Shown: positions 57,654-64,000 of the stretch, in pieces
Numbering within the stretch: the first letter of the stretch is position 1
How the letters are laid out: the number at the start of each line of letters is the position of its first letter
NCBI RefSeq assembly: GCF_002117485.1
Contig: NZ_CP021030.1
Span: 4,430,224 to 4,494,223 of the forward strand
From: Rhizobium sp. NXC14
Lineage (GTDB): Bacteria > Pseudomonadota > Alphaproteobacteria > Rhizobiales > Rhizobiaceae
Reading direction: 5' to 3'
DNA: 64,000 nt
Notes under the pieces: model-generated
The model's input: the letters and a program-made list of their open reading frames with translations, nothing else
What the model was told of the DNA's origin: nothing
Database searches by the model: none
Translations under genes and position numbers: made by a program

Positions 57654-59531
57654 TCAGGCGCTCTGCCGCGCGATTCCGTGTTGCCGACGGAGGTGCACGA
57701 GCAGCAGCGCGATGGCGGCGGGTGTCATACCCTCGACAATTGCTGCCTGCGCAACGTTAAACGGACGAGCAGCGCTGAGCTTCACCTTAAGTTCGTTCGA
57801 CAGGCCCGAGAGCGCATCATAATCAAAATTCGCTGGTATTAGCCGCTCCTCGTCGCGCTGCTGATCGGCAATCGCCGCCGCCTGCCGATCGAGGTAGACG
57901 GAGTAGCCCGCCTCAATTTCGAGCGCCTCCGCGACTTTTGGCCGGAGCCTATCTAGGTCCTCCGGCCAGACCTGTCGAAGCGCGGCGAAATCATAGGCCG
58001 GATAGGACAAGAGATCGTAGGCCGTCCGGCGCTGGCCATCGAGGTTGATGTTCAAGCCCGCCCGTCGCGCCTCATTTGGCGTCAGCGTCAGCGCCATCAG
58101 CCGGGCGCGACCAGAGTCAATCTCGGACTGATAGGCCGTGAAGCGCTCGGCGCGCTCGGCGCCCACACATCCAAGCTCCATAGCTAGTGGCGTCAGCCGC
58201 ATATCGGCGTTGTCGGCACGCAAGGTCAGGCGATACTCTGCACGCGACGTAAACATTCGATACGGTTCCGTAACACCACGCGACGTCAGGTCGTCGATCA
58301 TCACGCCGATATAGGAGCTTGTGCGGCTAAAATGGAACGGTTCCGAATCGGAACTCCGCAAGGCGGCATTCAATCCGGCTGCCAATCCCTGGGCCGCTGC
58401 CTCTTCATAACCGGTGGTGCCATTGATCTGTCCCGCGAGGAACAGGCCTCGCAGTCGCTTGACCTCAAGGGACGGAGTAAGCTCTCTTGGATCGACGTGA
58501 TCATACTCGATGGCATAACCTGGCTGCAGTATCCTAGCCGTTTCGAGGCCCGGAATGGTCTTGATAAAAGCGGCTTGAACTTCGGCCGGCAGCGACGTCG
58601 AAATGCCGTTCGGATAAACCGTGTCGTCATCCAGCCCTTCCGGTTCAAGAAAGATCTGATGCCCGTCGCGCTCTCCGAACTTCACAAGCTTGTCTTCGAT
58701 TGACGGACAGTAACGTGGACCGACGCCTTCAATCTGCCCGGAATACATCGCCGAGCGCTTGATATTTTCGACAATGATGCGGTGTGTCGCCTCGGTGGTC
58801 CTAGTGACTCCGCATTCAACCTGCCGTGTGGTGATCGTATCGGTCATGAAGGAAAAAGGCACAAGTTCCTCATCCGCACCCTGTCGGCCGACGGATTGCC
58901 AGTCGATCGTCTTGCCATCCAGCCGGGCCGGCGTTCCAGTTTTCAGCCGTCCGAGCCGGAGCCCCAACCGCGCCAGGGTGGCAGACAGGCCGATCGACGG
59001 CGCTTCGCCGACACGACCAGCGGGCGTCTTTTCAGAGCCGATATGAATAAGGCCGCGCAGGAAGGTGCCGGTTGTCAAGACCACGGCCGGCGCCTGCAGC
59101 CGTCGGCCGTCCTTCATGATGACCCCAGCAACACGGCCATCGAGCACATCGAGATCAAATGCGTCGCTCTCGATAATGTCCAAGCCTGACGTCGCTTCGA
59201 TTGCGGCGAGCATCGCCAGCCGGTAAAGCTTTCGATCTGCCTGGGTCCGTGGACCCCGCACGGCCGCACCCTTTTTGCGGTTTAGCATTCTGAACTGGAT
59301 GCCAGCAACGTCGGCAACCCGGCCCATCAGGCCATCCATCGCGTCGATCTCACGAACCAGATGTCCCTTTCCGAGCCCGCCGATGGCCGGATTGCAGGAC
59401 ATGACCCCAATCGTGTCTCGCCTATGGGTAACGAGCGCAGTTTTCGCACCGAGGCGCGAAGCCGCACTGGCCGCCTCGGTCCCTGCATGGCCGCCGCCGA
59501 TGACGATCACATCATAGCCACTGTCGGTCAT
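57654..59531 (-). CDS. mnmG: tRNA uridine-5-carboxymethylaminomethyl modification enzyme MnmG
   Basis: MnmG (GidA) with MnmE makes the cmnm5 modification at U34 of several tRNAs. The 625-aa FAD protein has the dinucleotide motif [23 protein letters not shown] (residues 5-27), [45 protein letters not shown] (about 270-315), and [25 protein letters not shown] (about 360). The catalytic Cys pair is in [15 protein letters not shown] (about 46) and RYCPSIED (about 275). ATG 59531 has TTGGAGTTTTGAT upstream. rsmG starts 24 nt after its stop; mnmE lies 70 nt upstream. Confidence 0.97.
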   Translation of the reverse strand: MTDSGYDVIVIGGGHAGTEAASAASRLGAKTALVTHRRDTIGVMSCNPAIGGLGKGHLVREIDAMDGLMGRVADVAGIQFRMLNRKKGAAVRGPRTQADRKLYRLAMLAAIEATSGLDIIESDAFDLDVLDGRVAGVIMKDGRRLQAPAVVLTTGTFLRGLIHIGSEKTPAGRVGEAPSIGLSATLARLGLRLGRLKTGTPARLDGKTIDWQSVGRQGADEELVPFSFMTDTITTRQVECGVTRTTEATHRIIVENIKRSAMYSGQIEGVGPRYCPSIEDKLVKFGERDGHQIFLEPEGLDDDTVYPNGISTSLPAEVQAAFIKTIPGLETARILQPGYAIEYDHVDPRELTPSLEVKRLRGLFLAGQINGTTGYEEAAAQGLAAGLNAALRSSDSEPFHFSRTSSYIGVMIDDLTSRGVTEPYRMFTSRAEYRLTLRADNADMRLTPLAMELGCVGAERAERFTAYQSEIDSGRARLMALTLTPNEARRAGLNINLDGQRRTAYDLLSYPAYDFAALRQVWPEDLDRLRPKVAEALEIEAGYSVYLDRQAAAIADQQRDEERLIPANFDYDALSGLSNELKVKLSAARPFNVAQAAIVEGMTPAAIALLLVHLRRQHGIARQSA

Positions 59532-59553
59532 ATCAAAACTCCAAAACAGCAAG

Positions 59554-59569
59554 ACTTCACGTGAACCTG
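59554..59569. promoter_or_regulatory. Weak parS-like core between mnmG and mnmE
   Basis: The core TTCACGTGAA at 59556-59565 is intact, but the flanks do not match the consensus (about 11 of 16). On its own I would not call it a site; it is listed because a stronger site lies 35 bp to the right. Confidence 0.3.
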
Positions 59570-59588
59570 AGGGCGCGCCGCCGGTAAA

Positions 59589-59604
59589 GGTTTCACGTGA
59601 ATCA
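59589..59604. promoter_or_regulatory. parS-like site at the mnmG-mnmE junction (14/16)
   Basis: GGTTTCACGTGAATCA keeps the entire TTTCACGTGAA centre and differs from the consensus at two positions (first T to G, fourteenth A to T). It overlaps the last base of the mnmE stop region. It is 2 kb from the perfect rsmG site, making a local parS cluster. Confidence 0.7.
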
Positions 59605-60915
59605 CTTGCCGATGCAAAACTCCGAGAAGATCACGTCGAGCAGCTGTTCGACGTCCACCCGCCCGGTAATTCTTCCCAAGTATTCGGCCGCAAGCCGAAG
59701 CTGTTCGGTGCGCAGTTCAAGGTCTGCGTCAATCTCCGAGATTGCCGCGTCGAGTGCTGCCAAACATTTCGTCAGCGAATCCTTATGCCGCTGCCGGCTG
59801 GGGATGGCCAGAGACAGACCACTGAAACGCTCGGCGACAATGCGGCCGATGAGCTGGCGCAACTCCGACAGACCGTCACCGGTCAGCGTCGAAATCTGCA
59901 GGTCATAGCGATCCGACCCAGTCTCAACGAGATCCTTCTTCGTTCCGACAGTAACATGGGGCAAAGTCTGCTCCAAGTCGCCGGGAATCGTCGGATTGCT
60001 CATGTCGACCAACAGCAGCGCAAGATCGGCATCACGAAGCGCAACACGCGCGCGCCGCACGCCCTCCATTTCCACCCGGTCGTCCGCCTGGCGCAGACCG
60101 GCGGTGTCATAGAGTTTGACAAGATAGCCGTCAATATCGAGATCGACCTGCAGCACATCGCGGGTCGTTCCGGCAATGTCGGTGACGATCGCAACGTCAC
60201 GCCGGGCCAAGGCATTCAATAGGCTCGATTTTCCGGCATTCGGAGCGCCCGCGATCACCACTTTAAAGCCGTCCCTGATGATTTCGCCCGCCGAGGCCGA
60301 TTTGAGATGAAGGCCGATTTCGTCGCGAAGCACCTTCATATCGGCCCACACCATGTCCGAGACGGAGCCTGGAACGTCGTCTTCGTCGGGAAAATCGAGC
60401 TCCGCCTCGATCAGGGCCCGAGCCCGGGTTAATCGTTCCGCCCACGAATCGTAAATCGCCGAGACGCCGCCGGCGCTCTGCTCCACGGCCAGACGGCGCT
60501 GCATCTCGGTTTCGGCGCCGATCAAATCGGCGAGCCCCTCAACCTCGACAAGATCAAGCTTGCCATTTTCGAAGGCCCGCCGCGAAAACTCGCCTTCATG
60601 GGCCATACGAACACCTGGAATACCGCCAAGTTCGGAGAACAATGCCGCCAACACGGCCTTACTGCCGTGGATCTGCAACTCGGCCACATCGTCGCCGGTG
60701 AAAGAATGCGGGGCGGGAAAAAACAGCACTAGGCCGTCGTCGATCGGTTCGTTGTTACGAGTCCGAATCGTTCGGTAGGACGCCGCTCGGTCAGCCGGTA
60801 CGGGTCCAGCCAGCCGGATCAATATATCTCTGGTCAGCGGACCGCTGATGCGGACGACCGAAACACCCGAGGGCGGAGGACCGCTCGAAAGCGCATAGAT
60901 TGTATCATTCAACAT
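59602..60915 (-). CDS. mnmE: tRNA modification GTPase MnmE
   Basis: MnmE (TrmE) is the potassium-activated GTPase that works with MnmG on wobble uridine. The 437-aa protein begins [26 protein letters not shown]. The G domain has G1 [12 protein letters not shown] (about 223), G2/G3 DIAGTTRDV and YDTAGLR (about 250-270), and G4 GTKKDLVE. It ends CIGK, carrying the C-terminal Cys that is essential in this family. M60915 is preferred; ATG 60921, two codons upstream, is possible. mnmG follows 70 nt later. Confidence 0.96.
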   Translation of the reverse strand: MLNDTIYALSSGPPPSGVSVVRISGPLTRDILIRLAGPVPADRAASYRTIRTRNNEPIDDGLVLFFPAPHSFTGDDVAELQIHGSKAVLAALFSELGGIPGVRMAHEGEFSRRAFENGKLDLVEVEGLADLIGAETEMQRRLAVEQSAGGVSAIYDSWAERLTRARALIEAELDFPDEDDVPGSVSDMVWADMKVLRDEIGLHLKSASAGEIIRDGFKVVIAGAPNAGKSSLLNALARRDVAIVTDIAGTTRDVLQVDLDIDGYLVKLYDTAGLRQADDRVEMEGVRRARVALRDADLALLLVDMSNPTIPGDLEQTLPHVTVGTKKDLVETGSDRYDLQISTLTGDGLSELRQLIGRIVAERFSGLSLAIPSRQRHKDSLTKCLAALDAAISEIDADLELRTEQLRLAAEYLGRITGRVDVEQLLDVIFSEFCIGK

Positions 60916-60961
60916 GGCCATGCGTCCGGTTTTTCTGTTCGAGTCCGAATCGAGTCCCTTA

Positions 60962-60997
60962 AACAAAAAGCTGGCGACATCGAGACGATGCGCCAGC
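60962..60997 (-). terminator. Intrinsic terminator of rho
   Basis: On the minus strand an 8-bp stem AGCTGGCG / CGCCAGCT, with a 14-nt loop, is followed by TTTTTGTTT. It lies 27 nt after the rho stop and 46 nt before mnmE, so rho ends here on a Rho-independent signal and mnmE needs its own promoter or readthrough. Confidence 0.85.
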
Positions 60998-61023
60998 TCT
61001 CATCAGCAGAATCCGGCTAAGGA

Positions 61024-62289
61024 TCAGGTGTTCATCGAGTCGAAGAAGTCGGAATTATTCTTCGTCTGTTTGAGTTTGTCGATCAGGAATTCGATCGCGT
61101 CGGTAGTGCCCATCGGCGCGAGAATACGACGCAAAACGAAGATCTTCTGCAGATCCTGGCGCGGAACAAGAAGGTCTTCCTTACGCGTGCCGGACTTCAG
61201 AATATCCATCGCCGGGAAGATGCGCTTGTCGGCAACCTTGCGGTCAAGGACAATTTCGGAGTTGCCGGTACCCTTGAACTCTTCAAAGATGACTTCGTCC
61301 ATGCGGCTGCCGGTATCGATCAACGCAGTCGCTATGATCGTCAGGGAACCGCCTTCCTCGATATTGCGCGCGGCGCCGAAGAAGCGCTTCGGCCGCTGCA
61401 GCGCGTTGGCGTCCACGCCGCCCGTCAGAACCTTGCCGGAGGAGGGAACGACCGTGTTATAGGCGCGGCCAAGGCGTGTAATCGAATCGAGCAGGATGAC
61501 GACGTCGCGCCCGTGCTCGACCAGACGCTTTGCTTTTTCGATGACCATTTCGGCCACCTGGACGTGACGCACTGCCGGCTCGTCGAAGGTCGAGGAGATA
61601 ACCTCGCCGCGGACCGAGCGCTGCATGTCGGTCACTTCCTCGGGACGCTCGTCGATCAGAAGAACGATGAGATAACATTCCGGATGGTTGGCCGTGATCG
61701 AATGGGCGATGTTCTGGAGAAGCACGGTCTTACCGGTGCGCGGAGGCGCGACGATCAGTCCGCGCTGGCCCTTGCCGAGCGGCGCCACCAAGTCGATCAC
61801 ACGCGGCGACAGATCCTTGGAGGTCGGGATCTCGAGTTCCATCTTGAAGCGCTCATTCGGGTAGAGCGGCGTCAGGTTGTCGAAATGAACCTTATGACGA
61901 ATCTTTTCCGGATCGTCGAAATTGATGGTGTTGACCTTGAGCAGCGCGAAATAACGCTCGCCTTCCTTTGGCCCGCGGATCGGTCCCTCGACCGTGTCGC
62001 CGGTTTTCAACGAGAAACGGCGGATCTGTGACGGCGAGATGTAGATGTCGTCGGGACCGGGCAGGTAGTTTGCATTCGCCGAACGCAGGAAGCCGAAGCC
62101 GTCCTGCAGCACCTCGACGACCCCTTCGCCGATGATTTCCACATCCTGGCTGGCAAGCATTTTGAGGATCGCAAACATCAGCTCCTGCTTGCGCATCGTG
62201 CTTGCATTCTCGACCTCGAGCGATTCGGCGAAAGCCAGAAGATCCGTCGGGGATTTGCTCTTAAGTTCCTGAAGCTTCATTTCAGCCAT
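61024..62289 (-). CDS. rho: Transcription termination factor Rho
   Basis: Rho is the hexameric RNA helicase that ends unprotected transcripts. The 421-aa protein begins [24 protein letters not shown], the usual start; the frame runs upstream to 62388 but that stretch is leader. The N-terminal RNA site is [30 protein letters not shown] (about 62-92), Walker A is [14 protein letters not shown] (about 182), Walker B is [18 protein letters not shown] (about 265), and the Q/R loops follow. The 62290-62489 gap holds no gene and is probably an autoregulated leader. Confidence 0.97.
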   Translation of the reverse strand: MAEMKLQELKSKSPTDLLAFAESLEVENASTMRKQELMFAILKMLASQDVEIIGEGVVEVLQDGFGFLRSANANYLPGPDDIYISPSQIRRFSLKTGDTVEGPIRGPKEGERYFALLKVNTINFDDPEKIRHKVHFDNLTPLYPNERFKMELEIPTSKDLSPRVIDLVAPLGKGQRGLIVAPPRTGKTVLLQNIAHSITANHPECYLIVLLIDERPEEVTDMQRSVRGEVISSTFDEPAVRHVQVAEMVIEKAKRLVEHGRDVVILLDSITRLGRAYNTVVPSSGKVLTGGVDANALQRPKRFFGAARNIEEGGSLTIIATALIDTGSRMDEVIFEEFKGTGNSEIVLDRKVADKRIFPAMDILKSGTRKEDLLVPRQDLQKIFVLRRILAPMGTTDAIEFLIDKLKQTKNNSDFFDSMNT

Positions 62290-62489
62290 GAAGTGACCAA
62301 TACTCTTTTCAATTTCGAAGGGGAAAGGCGATGTTGGGTCGTATTCGGTACTGCGAAAGGGGCTCGCAGACGACTGAAATCTACACACATGCCACGTAGA
62401 TGAGATGCGCGGAAAATAGCGACTCGTTATCGCCGCCGCAAGGGGGCTGCTTAAAATGAAGCAAATTTAACCTGAGGGAGGATTTCTCG

Positions 62490-63032
62490 TCAGAATGGCT
62501 TCACCACGACGAGGATCACGATCGCGATCATCAGCAAAGTCGGCGCCTCGTTCATGAACCTCCAGTAACGCGCGGAACGGCGATTTTCGTCCCTCTCGAA
62601 GGCGCGCACGGCGCTGCTGAAGAACATATGGATCCCGGTCAGCAGCACGACAAGCCCGGTTTTTGCATGCAGCCAGCCGCCCTGGAACCCGTAGACCGAC
62701 CAGGCGAGATAGAGACCGAAGATCCAGGTCAGCATCATCGCCGGCGTCATGATGATGCGAAGCAGCCGGCGCTCCATTACCTTGAAGGTTTCCGACTGCA
62801 CCGAGCCTGGTTCGGCGTCGGTATGGTAGATGAACAACCGCGGCATATAGAACAGTCCTGCCATCCAGGAGATGACGGCGATGATATGAAGCGCCTTGAT
62901 CCAGAGATAGAGATTGTCGGGATTCCAGGCGAACAGCCCAACCGCGATCAGCGCGAAGAAGACCAGCGCAAAATACGCGCGGCGCCGCGCGTAAGCGCCG
63001 GCTCTACGGTCCGTCTGTTTTTCCATCGTCAC
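62490..63032 (-). CDS. hemJ: Protoporphyrinogen IX oxidase HemJ
   Basis: HemJ is the membrane protoporphyrinogen oxidase of alphaproteobacteria and cyanobacteria, using a bound haem rather than FAD. The 180-aa protein has about four to five transmembrane helices and the family block [29 protein letters not shown] (about residues 41-69), with the conserved His residues, then the second conserved Arg/Lys region. The start overlaps the hemE stop by 4 nt (ATGA), so the haem enzymes are translationally coupled. Confidence 0.93.
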   Translation of the reverse strand: MTMEKQTDRRAGAYARRRAYFALVFFALIAVGLFAWNPDNLYLWIKALHIIAVISWMAGLFYMPRLFIYHTDAEPGSVQSETFKVMERRLLRIIMTPAMMLTWIFGLYLAWSVYGFQGGWLHAKTGLVVLLTGIHMFFSSAVRAFERDENRRSARYWRFMNEAPTLLMIAIVILVVVKPF

Positions 63033-64000
63033 GTCTGGGCAATCCGTGAACCCCGCACGCGTTCAACCAGCAAACGCACATGTTCAGGGTCGGCCTGCGG
63101 CGTGATGCCATGGCCGAGATTGAAGATAAGCGGCCCATTGCCGAGATGAGTCAGAATATCGTCGATACCCTCTTCCAGCGCCCGGCCGCCGGCAACGACG
63201 CGCATCGGGTCGAGATTGCCCTGAACCGGACCATCCTTCTGAAGTTCGGCCGCAAAGGCCAATGGGACCGACCAGTCGAGACCGATCGCATCCGCTCCGG
63301 TCTTCTGACGATAGGTTTTCAGCTGGTAGCCTGCACCCTTGGCGAAGGCGATGATGCGCGCCTGCGGCCGCCGCGCCTTGATCGAGGCAATCATTCGTGC
63401 AACCGGCTTGACAGCGAAGGCGTCGAACTCTTTCTCACCGAGAACACCCGCCCAGGAATCGAAAATCTGCACGGCATCGGCGCCGGCATCGATCTGCGCC
63501 ACGAGATAATCGGCCGAAACGTCGGCAAGCAGCATCAGCAGCTGCTCGAAGGCGCGGGGATGTTTATAGGCGAAGAGACGGGCAGGGGCCTGATCCGGGG
63601 TGCCATGGCCGGCGATCATGTAGGTCGCAACCGTCCAAGGCGCGCCACAGAAACCGAGCAGAGTCGTCTCTTCAGGCAATTCCTCCCGCAACCGCCGTAC
63701 CGTTTCCAGAACCGGTCTGAGATAATCGACAACCTCATCGCCATTCAATCTGCCGATGCCTGCTTCATCGATCGGATCCATTTCCGGTCCATGGCCTTCA
63801 GTGAAACGAACATTCCGCTTCATCGCGTCGGGAATGACGAGGATGTCGGAAAACAGGATCGCTGCATCAAAGCCATAGCGGCGGATCGGCTGCAATGTCA
63901 CTTCGACGGCGTGATCGGGCGTGTAGCAGAGATCGAGGAAGCTTCCGGCCTTTGCCCGGGTCGCCCTGTATTCCGGCAGATAGCGCCCTGCCTGTCTCAT
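63029..64000 (-). CDS. hemE: Uroporphyrinogen decarboxylase HemE (5' end outside the window)
   Basis: HemE removes four carboxyls from uroporphyrinogen III to give coproporphyrinogen III. At least 323 residues are seen, starting [13 protein letters not shown], an internal family motif; normal proteins have about 15-20 more residues before it, so the window cuts the gene. Motifs: [17 protein letters not shown] (about 52), [13 protein letters not shown] (about 120), [13 protein letters not shown] (about 180), and [25 protein letters not shown] at the end. HemE is next to oriC in many alphaproteobacteria. It is coupled to hemJ. Confidence 0.96.
   Translation of the reverse strand: MRQAGRYLPEYRATRAKAGSFLDLCYTPDHAVEVTLQPIRRYGFDAAILFSDILVIPDAMKRNVRFTEGHGPEMDPIDEAGIGRLNGDEVVDYLRPVLETVRRLREELPEETTLLGFCGAPWTVATYMIAGHGTPDQAPARLFAYKHPRAFEQLLMLLADVSADYLVAQIDAGADAVQIFDSWAGVLGEKEFDAFAVKPVARMIASIKARRPQARIIAFAKGAGYQLKTYRQKTGADAIGLDWSVPLAFAAELQKDGPVQGNLDPMRVVAGGRALEEGIDDILTHLGNGPLIFNLGHGITPQADPEHVRLLVERVRGSRIAQT

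Overview
The window looks like chromosome from a fast-growing Rhizobium of the R. leguminosarum / R. etli type. This rests on gene content and order (rsfS-rlmH, imuA-imuB-dnaE2, leuD/leuB, the 1591-residue NAD-glutamate dehydrogenase, holA-parB-parA-rsmG-mnmG-mnmE-rho-hemJ-hemE), the high GC content, and palindromic intergenic repeats typical of rhizobia. Organism assignment is inference; no database search was possible. I see no tRNA, rRNA, CRISPR array, insertion sequence, prophage or integration scar. Almost everything is core chromosome.

Layout. 1-5.8 kb: ribosome silencing and 23S rRNA methylation (rsfS, rlmH), then a cell-envelope operon (EnvC-like factor, CtpA protease, divergent polysaccharide deacetylase) and RppH. 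5.9-6.7 kb: overlapping bacterioferritin and BFD-ferredoxin genes. 6.9-12.8 kb: the SOS mutagenesis cassette imuA-imuB-dnaE2 with a clear rhizobial LexA box. 12.9-19.8 kb: a zincin, a CitE-like lyase, leuD, a PLP dehydratase, leuB and a PAP2 phosphatase. 19.8-26.3 kb: an MFS permease with a very large extra loop, a three-gene ABC system with a histidine-rich permease, and an alkaline phosphatase behind a textbook Pho box. 26.5-38.6 kb: a possible 39-residue small protein, asd, a lytic transglycosylase, a frameshifted GGDEF protein, carbonic anhydrase, pdxY, gdhA (large type) and a UMF1-type permease. 38.6-50.9 kb: purH, a heparinase-like protein, rsmB, htpX, an SDHAF4-like small protein, acsA, a DUF1013 regulator, prpE and a YggS-type PLP protein. 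51-64 kb: leuS, lptE, holA, then on the minus strand parB, parA, rsmG, mnmG, mnmE, rho, hemJ and the body of hemE, whose start lies beyond the right edge.

The right half has origin-proximal character. parA and parB are present, a perfect 16-bp parS palindrome lies inside rsmG, and near-perfect copies lie at 59.6 kb, 48.5 kb and 18.8 kb. In alphaproteobacteria oriC is commonly next to hemE, so the origin is probably just past base 64000. Regulatory signals readable directly are the LexA box (imuA), the Pho box (phoA), the parS sites and several intrinsic terminators. I found no convincing undescribed multi-gene defence or mobile system. The best leads are the parS distribution, the His-rich ABC system, the MFS insertion, the deep imuA/imuB overlap, the one-base GGDEF frameshift and two candidate small ORFs.
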